From Leucothrix arctica (GTDB lineage Bacteria; Pseudomonadota; Gammaproteobacteria; Thiotrichales; Thiotrichaceae), in NCBI RefSeq assembly GCF_003172895.1, contig NZ_QGKL01000029.1, positions 248,001 through 312,000 of the forward strand: a stretch of DNA of 64,000 bases, in the 5' to 3' direction. The notes under the pieces were generated by a model. That model was not told the DNA's origin and made no database searches. It worked only from the letters and a program-made list of their open reading frames with translations. Shown here one piece after another: positions 10,201 to 18,133 of this stretch. How positions within the stretch are numbered: position 1 is the first letter of the stretch; every line of letters begins with the position of its first letter. A program made the translations under genes and the position numbers.

Positions 10201-10311
10201 GTTACTGGTGGTACTAATCAGTTTACCTTCACTTCACCAAGTGTTGTCGGACTACACTTTTTAACAGATCAGCAATATGCGACAACAACAGTGAATGCTA
10301 CCTGCCCTTAA
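7291..10311 (+). CDS. Secreted polysaccharide deacetylase (PelA-like) with two CBM9-like repeats
   Basis: 1006 aa from the ATG at 7291 (AAAGG 8 bp upstream; an upstream in-frame ATG at 7249 would put 14 residues before a perfect signal peptide). Signal peptide 1-28. Two tandem homologous domains at about 29-197 and 198-365 (both begin 'ITID', share W-x-(S/A)-(T/S)-D-R and 'YAGGAEYN') resemble DOMON/CBM9 carbohydrate-binding folds. A Rossmann-like domain follows at about 366-600. A NodB-type deacetylase domain has D609/D611 ('NDMDQ'), H679 and H683 ('HSYTHPH') and a distal 'LVHWPWHDYG'. A beta-rich tail closes the protein. In Pseudomonas PelA the deacetylase and Rossmann-like domains follow a glycoside hydrolase domain, which is absent here. 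Being last in the pel operon, it most likely deacetylates Pel in the periplasm. A canonical pelA upstream of the window cannot be excluded. Confidence 0.8.
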   Translation: MKRHNLTKWLCTSGLLLASALSYTSANADITIDGNITDWSSTDRLELSPRTPVDGYELSGRYENNSYKILLRNLNGSISTSTTFWLNTDQNTDTGYKIWGYAGGAEYNVNIAADGLPYLYTDADGQTLVSGPLSHNISVDGNGTNMELEIPEALIGTPTGSGINMLIDINNTTFLPVSYWPHENNYILEKETVFASTGITIDAYKTDWNASDRIDLDDSVATTAAEVYGRYEGGTYKFLIHDFYTPSVTAGTTLWFNTDDNLATGNQIFGYAGGAEYNLNFYTDNQPYLYTGAAGQTFVNGPINFATRADGNGGSILEIEVPEEMLGSPSADGIDLLVDINNSSYLPRSYYPTTNKYTVKRQTSNAPIAIVYSETSEAQFFDSKAYAQLFMSVQAQAMMAGLPFDLLTEDDLLDIDKITKYKTLVFPYAANVPAAKLPGIELNLTTAVNDFNVGIITAGNFLTSNELGTNLSDDAYLRMKSLMGITRSDGGGPFNISYKISNTSHPITSNEYSSNEVLMEYAGSFTDYFISTDAYPTTVLAQQIIDGTTTKNALIVSENGGRHAHFGTVAQMTDTNLLWSVLQWSVYGEKAPAALQMSRENSVFVARNDMDQSMFSDEVAEVDGQLLTFLQLWKDNYDFVGSYYINVGANPSNQEETNWSYSGPLYQQYMAMGNEIGTHSYTHPHDTNILTDEQLRWEFAESRTIIEDNLAISNLSAAVPGAPEDLRTSLEIIQHVNYLSGGYSGTGAGYPNAFGFLNPGQTKVYLSPNMSFDFTLVEFQNRTAAEAQAVWYSEFDNIVKHTNLGLVHWPWHDYGPVNSDNAGYTFAMFNNLIARAANYGSEFITGLDFTQRIKAFKSAGLTVVKSGSKVTAQVDSIETGKFALEVADGTTIASVDNWYAYDDNQVLLANSGREYTINLGTPNTNVTRITDLPKRGELVSLDGDGTDLSFEFKGKGTVNIQLKCSPSAFTVTGGTNQFTFTSPSVVGLHFLTDQQYATTTVNATCP

Positions 10312-10340
10312 TTTTATAAGGTAGCCGTTCATCACTAAAA

Positions 10341-10367
10341 ATGCCCTGCTTTTGCAGGGCATTTTTT
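10341..10367. terminator. Intrinsic terminator after the pel locus
   Basis: A stem of ATGCCCTGC / GCAGGGCAT with a 4-nt loop is followed by six T on the plus strand. A-rich sequence on the left gives a T-run on the minus strand too, so it can serve both the deacetylase gene and the converging TatD-family gene. Confidence 0.9.
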
Positions 10368-10477
10368 ATGCCATATAAAGTTCCGACTCACAAAAGCTAT
10401 ATCTCAGAACGCCCTTTCAACTTTAACGCTAGTGAAGCAACATCAGCTTTTCTAATTATCACTAATAAGATTTAGGG

Positions 10478-11248
10478 TCAGACAAGGTCAAACACCTTAA
10501 TTGCATTACTTGTCGTAACCTCTGCAATATATTCAACCGGCTCCTTACGAAGCTCTGCAAAGCACTCCGCTATATCCACTATCCATGCGGATTCATTCCT
10601 TAGACCATAGTGTGTTGCATCCGGTTGATCAGGCGCATCAGTTTCCAATAGCAACCCGTCCAATGGCAGTGTTTGAACCAACGCGCGTAACTTAGTCGCT
10701 CGGGCATATGTCACAGGCCCACCAAAACCAAGATAAAAGCCAAGATCCAGTAACTGTTTAGCTTGTTGTAAACTTCCAGAAAAGCTATGCACCACACCTG
10801 ATAAAGATGGTCGTATACGCAACTCTTTCAGTACGTAATCTAATGATTTTCTAGAGTGAATAATGACTGGTAATTGAAACTGTACCGCTAGGTCTAGTTG
10901 AGCAGTAAAAAAGTCCAGCTGTCTCGATTTATCATGTTCCTGAATAAAAAAATCCAATCCACATTCACCAACCGCGATTGATTGAACCGAAGACAGCTGC
11001 TGTTCTAAATCAAGCAAATGCTGTTTCGTATGCTGATCCATAAACATCGGGTGAAGGCCATAAGCGGCATACAAATTAACCGACTGTTCCCGCTGACACA
11101 GTCGTGCCAATGCAGTCCAAGATGCTGCCTCAACGGCAGGAATTATAATATCACTCACGCCTACGGTCGCGGCTGACTGTGTAACGACTTCTCGATCACT
11201 GTCGAAAGCAACGAGGTCTAGGTGGCAATGGCTATCAATTAATCTCAT
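10478..11248 (-). CDS. TatD-family metal-dependent DNase
   Basis: 256 aa, the family's usual length. TatD proteins are cytosolic TIM-barrel metallohydrolases with 3'-5' exonuclease activity. The metal ligands are present: 'DSHCHLD' at the N-terminus, 'GECGLDF' in the middle, 'HSRKS' and 'HSFSG', and 'ETDAPDQ' near the C-terminus. It is divergent from the MuiA-like gene (71-bp intergenic). Which paralogue (TatD, YcfH or YjjV type) is not certain; the short single-domain form fits YjjV/YcfH. Confidence 0.9.
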   Translation of the reverse strand: MRLIDSHCHLDLVAFDSDREVVTQSAATVGVSDIIIPAVEAASWTALARLCQREQSVNLYAAYGLHPMFMDQHTKQHLLDLEQQLSSVQSIAVGECGLDFFIQEHDKSRQLDFFTAQLDLAVQFQLPVIIHSRKSLDYVLKELRIRPSLSGVVHSFSGSLQQAKQLLDLGFYLGFGGPVTYARATKLRALVQTLPLDGLLLETDAPDQPDATHYGLRNESAWIVDIAECFAELRKEPVEYIAEVTTSNAIKVFDLV

Positions 11249-11319
11249 GGTATGGTGAACTACTTAATTAGATTACAGCCTAACTTATAATACAAAATAA
11301 TGAAATTAGAGGTATCTTC

Positions 11320-12987
11320 ATGCAAGCACCCTTCTCTCTCAATAAAATTACGCTTGGCATGCTTTTAGCCAGCGCAATACTTTCACCCTTATCCGCTGCC
11401 GAGTTGACAGCATCATCAAAAATTGATGCTGTTACTGTCTTTCCTGGTAGCGCTAAAGTTAGTCGAGTCGCCACTATTCAAGTACCTGCAGGTGAAAGCA
11501 CACTTGAAATTAAAGATCTTCCGATCAATTTAGTGAATACATCATTACGCGTAAATGGCGAATCAGATACCAACATTAGCTTAGGTAGTGTCTCGCTAAA
11601 GCGTGAAGTAAATAAAGACGTCGTTCTTAAGAACGAGCTAGATATCAGAAATAAAATCGAGGTCTTATCGGAACAGCGTAAAGGCCTTGAAGACACAATT
11701 AACCGCGCTAAAGCACAACTGCAATATATCAATGCCATGGGATCTGGTAACGCTAGCAAAAACGGCAGCAGTTACCTCCAGCTGCCTATGGAAAAATGGC
11801 AAGAAGCTTGGCAGACACTAGGTGCTGCTACAGAAAAAGCTCAGTCAGACATAAGACAGACTGAACTCCAACTCAAGCAGCTTGATGTTGAAATAACAAA
11901 GCTTCAAACCGAGCTTCGTGGCGTTGCCAGTAACCAGAAAAGCACTCGCGTTGCCACTTTAACTATTAACGCAGAGCAAGCGGGCGAGCTATCTGTACAA
12001 GTGAGTTACATCATTAATGGCGCTGGTTGGTCTCCTGTTTACGATGCTGACTTAAATACTGAGACAGGGAATTTATCTATAAAGACTCAAGCTGAGATAT
12101 TTCAGCGAACGGGTGAAGACTGGATAAATACCAACGTCACACTATCGACCTTGCGCCCTTCTCAATCCTCACAACTCATTGAGCTACAATCTTGGAGCAT
12201 CGACTTCATGGATGACCGCCTCATGAAGTCCAGAGGTATGGCCATGAACTCCATGGCAATGTCAGCCGATGTAATGGAGGAATCTGCACCCATCGCTATG
12301 ATGAAACCAGCGCCAAGAGTTGCTAGAAAGCGTGTCCAAACAGAACAAAGCACACTAGTTTTCGCAGACTTTTCTGCTGACTATAAAGTACCTAGTTTAG
12401 TCTCACTCGATTCTGGTAACCAAAAGCGTCGATTTTTACTGAGTACCAGCGATTTTGACAGCAGTATTGTACTTGCTAGTACACCACGCCTTGACCCAAG
12501 AGTATTACTAACAACAAGTTTTACCTATAACTCACCTACCCCCCTACTGGCAGGAACCGCATCACTTTACAGAGATGGTAATTTTGTTGGTAGCAGTCGC
12601 CTGTCTCAGAAACAAGCAGGAGAGAAAGTACAACTATCATTCGGCGAAGATGACAAAGTGAAGCTTACTTTCCAGCCGAACCCTGACTCTAAAAGTAATG
12701 ATGGTGTTTTCTTTGGAAAACGAAAAGTGGTGGATCGTGGCTATCAAATCACTCTAAATAACCAACACGATAAAGCTTACCCATTACATATCTTCGATAA
12801 TGTGCCAGTTGCCTCACACGATGACATTAAAGTTACGCTAACAGGTGATGCCCCTACCGATAAAGACATTGACGATAAGAAGGGAGTGCTTCGCTGGGAA
12901 AGGAGTTTGAAGGGAAATTCTGAAACGCGTATTAAGTATGGTTATACCGTTACTTACCCTGAAGATAAGTCAGTGCTTGGACTTTAA
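11320..12987 (+). CDS. MuiA-family (mucoidy inhibitor A) exported protein, DUF4140/DUF4139
   Basis: 555 aa with a signal peptide (about 1-26, ending 'LSPLSAAE'). The N-terminal DUF4140 region carries 'VTVFPGSAKVSRVATIQVPAGE'-type sequence, followed by a coiled coil (about 90-200) and a DUF4139 beta-rich domain ('YIINGAGWSPVYDADLNTETG', 'RTGEDWINTNVTLSTLRP') to the C-terminal 'RIKYGYTVTYPED'. A low-complexity Met-rich insert lies at about 300-330 ('MKSRGMAMNSMAMSAD'). The family name comes from inhibition of mucoid growth; the biochemical role is unknown. It is a single gene, ended by a strong terminator. Confidence 0.88.
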   Translation: MQAPFSLNKITLGMLLASAILSPLSAAELTASSKIDAVTVFPGSAKVSRVATIQVPAGESTLEIKDLPINLVNTSLRVNGESDTNISLGSVSLKREVNKDVVLKNELDIRNKIEVLSEQRKGLEDTINRAKAQLQYINAMGSGNASKNGSSYLQLPMEKWQEAWQTLGAATEKAQSDIRQTELQLKQLDVEITKLQTELRGVASNQKSTRVATLTINAEQAGELSVQVSYIINGAGWSPVYDADLNTETGNLSIKTQAEIFQRTGEDWINTNVTLSTLRPSQSSQLIELQSWSIDFMDDRLMKSRGMAMNSMAMSADVMEESAPIAMMKPAPRVARKRVQTEQSTLVFADFSADYKVPSLVSLDSGNQKRRFLLSTSDFDSSIVLASTPRLDPRVLLTTSFTYNSPTPLLAGTASLYRDGNFVGSSRLSQKQAGEKVQLSFGEDDKVKLTFQPNPDSKSNDGVFFGKRKVVDRGYQITLNNQHDKAYPLHIFDNVPVASHDDIKVTLTGDAPTDKDIDDKKGVLRWERSLKGNSETRIKYGYTVTYPEDKSVLGL

Positions 12988-13010
12988 CTTAGAGCAAAAC
13001 TGTTAACAGA

Positions 13011-13046
13011 AAAAGCCAGTGCGATTGAATCAACACTGGCTTTTTT
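13011..13046. terminator. Bidirectional intrinsic terminator
   Basis: A perfect 11-bp stem AAAAGCCAGTG / CACTGGCTTTT with T-runs on both strands lies between the converging MuiA-like and SGNH genes. Confidence 0.92.
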
Positions 13047-13078
13047 AGACACTGAGCACTTAGACTTCAAACCACTAC

Positions 13079-14068
13079 CTAAAAGCTACCCTTACTCAAG
13101 AAGTCAGATAATTTCTGATTGCCACTCTCTGTAAAGTGACCATCGGATGGGAAGTAATACCCATTCAAATCATCAGCAAACAAATCACCCAAAGATACAA
13201 TCTTATTTGGGGCAATCTTCTGTAAGTCATCTCTTAGTTGTAAATGACGCTGTTGCTTAATTTCGGGCGCAGAATACAGAACAAAAATTTTGTAGTTGAA
13301 AGCATAACTCTGACTAAGCGCTTCTAAACGCTGAAACTCACCTTCAGTAATCGCTAAGGATTTTGCCATCTGATTACCCGATGCATCAGGGTCACCTTGT
13401 TCTCTAAACGCAGGTAAGGCTTTGTAATACAAAACACGCATGAGGTTTGAGTGCTTCAGGCTCGCATCAACGATTTTTTTATGTATTGGCAAGGACTGTT
13501 TTTTTGCGTGCTCAATTTCAGGCGATAACTCAAGAGGCTGGTAATCTTTACCCTGATCACGCTGCTCTGCTGCCCAAATATTGTCAGTAAAATCATTACC
13601 TGTAAAAAAGAAAAAGTACACATTATTTGGCGCCCACCCTTTCTGCTTCAAGAACGACTCGAGACGATCCAATGTGTACAAAGTGCTAGCACCGGGGACC
13701 GCCAGGTTGGCACAGTCTAAGCCCTTCTCTTCACAATACAGATTAGGAAAAGTCTTATCATCAGTAACACCTTGGGCAAAGGTAAACGAGTCACCAATAA
13801 ACAAGGTGTCTGGATTGCCTTTCGACGCTGGTGCGCGGTAACCATCAGATGTGATATCCGTTTTCGCGTCAAAATCTGGCGTGATTATTCGATAACTAGT
13901 GTCAGGCTTCATGTAGCTTTGCACTAGAGACTGCCCATCAAGCGTTAGCAAATGAGGCCCAGGTGAGATAGGCACAACATATCGACTAACTACCTCTGCA
14001 CCAATAACGACAATTGACATACTAACTGCCATTAATGCCAGATTAGCTACTACTGCTTTGAGTTTCAT
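13079..14068 (-). CDS. Membrane-anchored SGNH-type hydrolase/acyltransferase-like protein
   Basis: 329 aa from the ATG at 14068 (AAGGA about 8 bp upstream; an upstream start at 14101 is also open). One N-terminal transmembrane/signal-anchor helix (about 3-27) precedes a periplasmic domain. SGNH block I is 'LFIGDSFTFAQGV' with the nucleophile Ser after GD; the catalytic Asp/His pair is 'SDGHFTESG' near the C-terminus. It is the last gene of a minus-strand run with DUF5989, SxtJ-like and carbamoyltransferase genes. Such SGNH proteins commonly add or remove O-acyl groups on glycans or natural products; the substrate is unknown. Confidence 0.75.
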   Translation of the reverse strand: MKLKAVVANLALMAVSMSIVVIGAEVVSRYVVPISPGPHLLTLDGQSLVQSYMKPDTSYRIITPDFDAKTDITSDGYRAPASKGNPDTLFIGDSFTFAQGVTDDKTFPNLYCEEKGLDCANLAVPGASTLYTLDRLESFLKQKGWAPNNVYFFFFTGNDFTDNIWAAEQRDQGKDYQPLELSPEIEHAKKQSLPIHKKIVDASLKHSNLMRVLYYKALPAFREQGDPDASGNQMAKSLAITEGEFQRLEALSQSYAFNYKIFVLYSAPEIKQQRHLQLRDDLQKIAPNKIVSLGDLFADDLNGYYFPSDGHFTESGNQKLSDFLSKGSF

Positions 14069-14131
14069 TTCACCCATCCTTGTTCGATTCAGTATAGACA
14101 ACCATCCTGACTGCCTATGGTGATTACACTT

Positions 14132-14284
14132 TTAAAATAAAGTGTAAATAAAGGGTGCTATCGCACTACCTTGCGCAAAGACTAATAAAGCACCCAATAG
14201 CACCATCAACAACATGATAGGCGCTAACCAGAACTTCTTTCTCTCACGCATAAATGACCAAAGGTCTGAAATTAAATCCATCAT
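14132..14284 (-). CDS. DUF5989-type 50-aa membrane protein
   Basis: A 50-aa protein with a basic N-terminal amphipathic segment ('DLWSFMRERKKFWLAP') followed by one transmembrane helix and the tail 'GSAIAPFIYTLF'. This is the DUF5989 pattern, a family typically found beside SxtJ and NodU-type carbamoyltransferase genes. Its ATG overlaps the stop codon of the SxtJ-like gene by one base (TAATG), so it is translationally coupled. Function unknown; a small accessory subunit of the neighbouring membrane complex is an inference. Confidence 0.85.
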   Translation of the reverse strand: MMDLISDLWSFMRERKKFWLAPIMLLMVLLGALLVFAQGSAIAPFIYTLF

Positions 14285-14709
14285 TAGAATGGTTTCTCCA
14301 AATGTTCTTTACTACGGACTCTACTGATTACACGGTAGCTCTTTGCATCTTTCAATAACTCGTTACTCAATGGATCCTTGCCTAGAAGGCGAAGTACTAG
14401 ACCCATTGGTACGATCAAGAAAAAGAACATCAACCCCATAATAAGTCGAGTATTAATCCAGCCCAATACGCCACTAAGCTTTAGCCAGATGCGATTAACA
14501 GGGGTTAATAGCGTTGATTTTAGTAGTGCTACGACAGCAAATACAAAAGCAGCGATGAACGGCCAATATGGCGTTGTAAAACTAAATAACCATGGAAATA
14601 CTATTCCAAACATAAGGATTAGCATGCCGGCCATAATTAGACCAAATTCACGTAGCGCCTTAGGCGTTTCAGCTGCGACAGTATCCATTTTATTTGACAT
14701 TGTTTGCAT
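14284..14709 (-). CDS. SxtJ-family small membrane protein
   Basis: 141 aa from the ATG at 14709, five bases after the carbamoyltransferase stop; an ATG at 14700 is an alternative, and a longer frame to 14781 would run into the carbamoyltransferase gene. There are three to four hydrophobic helices (about 18-62 and 80-115) and a charged C-terminal tail ('LLKDAKSYRVISRVRSKEH'). SxtJ-like proteins occur next to SxtI/NodU carbamoyltransferases in saxitoxin and other clusters; the role is unknown. It is coupled to the DUF5989 gene by TAATG. Confidence 0.82.
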   Translation of the reverse strand: MQTMSNKMDTVAAETPKALREFGLIMAGMLILMFGIVFPWLFSFTTPYWPFIAAFVFAVVALLKSTLLTPVNRIWLKLSGVLGWINTRLIMGLMFFFLIVPMGLVLRLLGKDPLSNELLKDAKSYRVISRVRSKEHLEKPF

Positions 14710-14713
14710 AGGA

Positions 14714-16558
14714 TTAATCCAACTCAAATTCTTGCTGCCAATCTGCTGACTCTTTCCAGTTAGGCTGCTGTGTTTTATCAATTAGGACGTTTTCTAATAC
14801 CAAAAAGTCCATTTCCGTTCTCATAAAGCAACGGTATGCATCTTCAGGCGTATTAACGATTGGCTCACCACGGACATTAAACGACGTATTGACCAACAAA
14901 GGACACTCCGTTTTTTCCTCAAAAGCATTTAATAACTTATAAAAACGAGGATTAGTTTCAGGGTGTACTGTTTGTAAACGCGCAGAATAATCAACGTGAG
15001 TCACCGCTGGAATTTCTGAACGAGGTACTTTTAACTTATCAATACCAAATAAGTCGTTATCAGCATCCGACATAAGTTTGCGTTTTTCTTCCAAAACGGG
15101 TGCAACGATCAACATGTAAGGACTCGGCCCTTCATGCTGGAACCACTCAGAGACTTTGTCATGCTTAATAATCGGTGCAAATGGACGAAATGATTCTCGG
15201 TATTTAATCTTTAAATTCATGACCGATTGCATTTTTTGGCTTCGTGCATCACCAATAATAGAGCGACCACCTAAAGCACGTGGGCCAAACTCCATACGTC
15301 CAGCAAACCAACCTATCACCTTTTCCTGCTCAAGCTGCTTTGCAACCTCAGGGTATAAGTCACCTTCATCCATCTCTTGATAACTTGCACCAACAGAGTC
15401 TAAGTAACTTTTAATTTCATCAGCAGAGAAAGACGGCCCAAGGTAAGCGCCTTTCATTGAGTCACCCGATAAAGGTGTGCGTGGTTTTTCTTGATACTCA
15501 TAATAGGCAGACAAAGCCGCACCTACCGCACCACCTGCATCGCCTGAAGCAGGTTGAATCCAAATATTATCAAAGGGACCTTCACGCAATAACCGCCCAT
15601 TCGATACACAGTTAAGCGCTACACCACCGGCTAAACAGAGATTCTTTTGCCCTGTTTCCTTATGTACTGTCCTTGCTAAGCGCAACACCACTTCTTCGGT
15701 GACAACTTGAATAGAGCGGGCAATATCCATTTCACGCTGAGTTAACTCTGCTTCTGGCTCTCGAGCAGGCGCACCAAACAAGTCTGCAAAACGACGGTTT
15801 GTCATCGTCAAACCTGTCGCATAATTAAAATACTTCATGTTTAAACGAAATGTACCATCCTCTTTTAGATCCATCAGGTTATCTAAAATAAGGTCTACAT
15901 ACTTAGGCTCACCGTAGGGTGCTAGACCCATAAGCTTGTACTCACCAGAGTTAACTCTAAAACCAGTGTAATAAGTGAATGCTGAGTATAAAAGCCCTAA
16001 GGAATGTGGAAAATCAATCTCCCACTGCGGTGTCAGGATATTCCCTTCACCTAACCAAACCGAGGTTGTTGCCCATTCGCCAACACCATCCAAGCACATA
16101 ACAGCAGCGTTTTCATAAGGGCTTGGAAAAAAAGCAGAGGCAGCATGTGACTGGTGGTGCTCCGTAAACAACAATTGAGGCAAATCGTCTTCTTTCACAC
16201 CCGACATCATCTCTAATGAACGCTTTAACTGCTTTTTAAGGAATAATTTTTCTTTAATCCAAACAGGTATCGCCATAAGAAACGAACGAAAGCCGCTAGG
16301 TGCGTACGATAAGTAAGTCTCTAACAGTCGCTCAAATTTTAATAAGGGCTTGTCATAGAAAACGATGCACTGAAGATCACTCATTTCAATACCTGCTTCT
16401 TTAAGGCAATAGGCTATCGCATTTTCAGGAAAGTCAGGATCGTGTTTTTTTCGACTGAAGCGCTCTTCTTGAGCGGCAGCAACTAGCTCTCCATCCTTGA
16501 TCAGTGCTGCGGCACTGTCATGAAAAAAAGCAGAAATTCCTAAGATATATTGCGGCAT
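14714..16558 (-). CDS. NodU/CmcH-type O-carbamoyltransferase
   Basis: 614 aa. These two-domain enzymes transfer a carbamoyl group from carbamoyl phosphate, via carbamoyl-AMP, to a hydroxyl of a sugar or natural product. The N-terminal ASKHA-type domain opens with 'ILGISAFFHDSAAAL' and 'AAQEERFSRKKHD', with the metal-binding 'EHHQSHAASAFF' at about 130-142. The YrdC-like C-terminal part has 'GRMEFGPRALGGRSI' and ends with the family motif 'LLVNTSFNVRGEPIV'. It heads a four-gene minus-strand cassette. No biosynthetic cluster for a small-molecule substrate is visible nearby, so a cell-envelope glycan is a reasonable but unproven acceptor. Confidence 0.93.
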   Translation of the reverse strand: MPQYILGISAFFHDSAAALIKDGELVAAAQEERFSRKKHDPDFPENAIAYCLKEAGIEMSDLQCIVFYDKPLLKFERLLETYLSYAPSGFRSFLMAIPVWIKEKLFLKKQLKRSLEMMSGVKEDDLPQLLFTEHHQSHAASAFFPSPYENAAVMCLDGVGEWATTSVWLGEGNILTPQWEIDFPHSLGLLYSAFTYYTGFRVNSGEYKLMGLAPYGEPKYVDLILDNLMDLKEDGTFRLNMKYFNYATGLTMTNRRFADLFGAPAREPEAELTQREMDIARSIQVVTEEVVLRLARTVHKETGQKNLCLAGGVALNCVSNGRLLREGPFDNIWIQPASGDAGGAVGAALSAYYEYQEKPRTPLSGDSMKGAYLGPSFSADEIKSYLDSVGASYQEMDEGDLYPEVAKQLEQEKVIGWFAGRMEFGPRALGGRSIIGDARSQKMQSVMNLKIKYRESFRPFAPIIKHDKVSEWFQHEGPSPYMLIVAPVLEEKRKLMSDADNDLFGIDKLKVPRSEIPAVTHVDYSARLQTVHPETNPRFYKLLNAFEEKTECPLLVNTSFNVRGEPIVNTPEDAYRCFMRTEMDFLVLENVLIDKTQQPNWKESADWQQEFELD

Positions 16559-16812
16559 ACAGGGCTACTCTCTATCACTCGCGATTTTTAATTTATGGTA
16601 TAAGTAAACGGTGTGTTTTACTCTGGTGCAACTACCAAATATCTATCGTCAGTATTGTTCCAGAGTCACTAACATGGCAGTTACTATCGATTAACGAGAG
16701 CGAACTATAGACAAAAGGATAATTCCTTCTGACTGCTTGTTTTTTTATACTATCAAACAAGCAAAGATTATAATTACATGAGGAGGCAGCGAGTAAAGTC
16801 GCTCACATTAAT

Positions 16813-17280
16813 TTGAAAAAGATACTTCAAAACAAGCAAAAGTTTATTGCGATCATCATGGCACCCTTTTTAGCAATTGGTGGCTATGGGTTAGCAGATT
16901 TGTACATGACCAATAAAGAAGATATTAAGTACTACGAGCTAGTACCAAAAGGCAGTTGTAAACCCGTACAAAAGGCCTGCGAAATAGAAGGAAGAGGTTT
17001 AACCTTACAAGTAACGTTTGGATCAACACCTGAAAGTGGCCAGCTATTGCCAATTACAGTGACATCAAAAGATAGACTTGATGATGTTGCACTTTCAGTT
17101 TTAAGTAACGGCACAGAAAGTGACGCTGTCGGCGCTTCTCATAACGAACTGCGTACTGTGTGGAATACCGCACCACGACTAAAGACGATTGGTGACTCTC
17201 AGTCATTAGTACTAAGACTTGCCATTTCTGAGCAAGGCAAAATGCATCTTGCAGAAGTTCCACTGGATGTCAGTCAGTAA
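16813..17280 (+). CDS. Hypothetical single-pass periplasmic protein
   Basis: 155 aa from a TTG start. Basic N-terminus ('MKKILQNKQK'), one transmembrane helix (about 11-32), then a periplasmic beta-rich domain of about 120 residues with two Cys ('GSCKPVQKACEIEG') that may form a disulfide. I do not recognise the family. No ribosome site sits close to the TTG; an AGGAGG lies 26 bp upstream, inside a 12-codon frame (ATG 16779 to TGA 16816) that overlaps the TTG, which suggests coupled initiation. A terminator follows 15 bp after the stop. Confidence 0.65.
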   Translation: MKKILQNKQKFIAIIMAPFLAIGGYGLADLYMTNKEDIKYYELVPKGSCKPVQKACEIEGRGLTLQVTFGSTPESGQLLPITVTSKDRLDDVALSVLSNGTESDAVGASHNELRTVWNTAPRLKTIGDSQSLVLRLAISEQGKMHLAEVPLDVSQ

Positions 17281-17294
17281 ATAGCAGACATAAA

Positions 17295-17321
17295 AAAAGC
17301 CCCATACTAGATGGGGCTTTT
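17295..17321. terminator. Bidirectional intrinsic terminator
   Basis: A perfect 11-bp stem AAAAGCCCCAT / ATGGGGCTTTT with a 5-nt loop lies between the hypothetical gene and rpmA, which converge on it. T-runs exist on both strands. Confidence 0.93.
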
Positions 17322-17341
17322 CACAATAACGTCAGAGCAAT

Positions 17342-17602
17342 TTAAGCAGAAGCTTGAATACTAACGTATTTGCGATTTAGTGGACCTTTTACTTCAAAAA
17401 CAACAACGCCGTCTGCTTTTGCGAATAAAGTATGGTCTTTACCACAGCCTACATCAGTACCAGGATGGAAACGAGTTCCACGCTGACGAACGATGATGCT
17501 ACCAGCAGTCACAAGTTGACCACCAAAACGCTTTACACCTAGACGCTTCGATACCGAATCACGTCCGTTACGAGTACTACCCGCCGCTTTCTTATGAGCC
17601 AT
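17342..17602 (-). CDS. rpmA: 50S ribosomal protein L27
   Basis: 86 aa with the signature N-terminus '[16 protein letters not shown]' and the L27 core '[15 protein letters not shown]'. L27 reaches the peptidyl-transferase centre with its N-terminal tail; the short form without a cleaved leader is the proteobacterial type. It follows rplU by 38 bp in the usual operon. obgE, often next in gammaproteobacteria, is not here: a terminator follows directly. Confidence 0.98.
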   Translation of the reverse strand: MAHKKAAGSTRNGRDSVSKRLGVKRFGGQLVTAGSIIVRQRGTRFHPGTDVGCGKDHTLFAKADGVVVFEVKGPLNRKYVSIQASA

Positions 17603-17640
17603 TAGAAAATCCTCTAATAGTAAAGTATTAAAAAAATACT

Positions 17641-17952
17641 TTAAGCAGAGATCCCAGTGATCTCAACTTTTGTTAAATATTGACGATGACCAGTTCTTTT
17701 CTGGTGATGCTTGCGTCGCTTGAATTTGATTATTTCAATCTTCTTGCCACGACCTTGCTTCGTTACTGTTGCAGTGACTTTGCCACCTTCAACATAAGGA
17801 GCTCCGATCTGAACAGCGTCATCATTGCTAACCATAAGGACTGTGTCAAAATCGACGCTTGCGCCTTCTTCAACGTCCAACTTCTCAATATCAAGCACAT
17901 CACCCTGTGATACGCGATATTGTTTTCCACCAGTAGTAAAGATGGCGTACAT
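17641..17952 (-). CDS. rplU: 50S ribosomal protein L21
   Basis: 103 aa from the ATG at 17952 ('[14 protein letters not shown]'), preceded by TAGGAGC. The longer open frame to 18030 runs through the promoter and is not the start. The L21 signature '[17 protein letters not shown]' is near the C-terminus. It binds 23S rRNA and L20. Transcribed with rpmA from a clear sigma-70 promoter and divergent from ispB, the classical arrangement. Confidence 0.98.
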   Translation of the reverse strand: MYAIFTTGGKQYRVSQGDVLDIEKLDVEEGASVDFDTVLMVSNDDAVQIGAPYVEGGKVTATVTKQGRGKKIEIIKFKRRKHHQKRTGHRQYLTKVEITGISA

Positions 17953-18001
17953 AATCTTGCTCCTATAACTAAGCAAATAGAGTCTATCGAGAAACCGCGG
18001 G

Positions 18002-18030
18002 AGTATACTTTCTTCATAGCCCCACGTCAA
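18002..18030 (-). promoter_or_regulatory. Sigma-70 promoter of rplU-rpmA
   Basis: On the minus strand TTGACG, 17 bp, TATACT; the -10 lies about 50 bp upstream of the rplU start. Confidence 0.85.
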
Positions 18031-18065
18031 ATTAGATATTAGTTTTTATTACATTGAATGCATGC

Positions 18066-18094
18066 TTGACAGTCTAATGGCATCTACCTAGCAT
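18066..18094 (+). promoter_or_regulatory. Sigma-70 promoter of ispB
   Basis: TTGACA, 17 bp, TAGCAT, ending 39 bp before the ispB ATG. Confidence 0.75.
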
Positions 18095-18133
18095 TCCCAC
18101 TTTAATCTGCGACAGTTGAGCAAAATCAGGCTT

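Noticed and set aside
14378-14749. 123-codon plus-strand frame opposite the SxtJ-like gene
   Set aside because: Shadow of the minus-strand membrane gene; no start signal and basic, unstructured composition.
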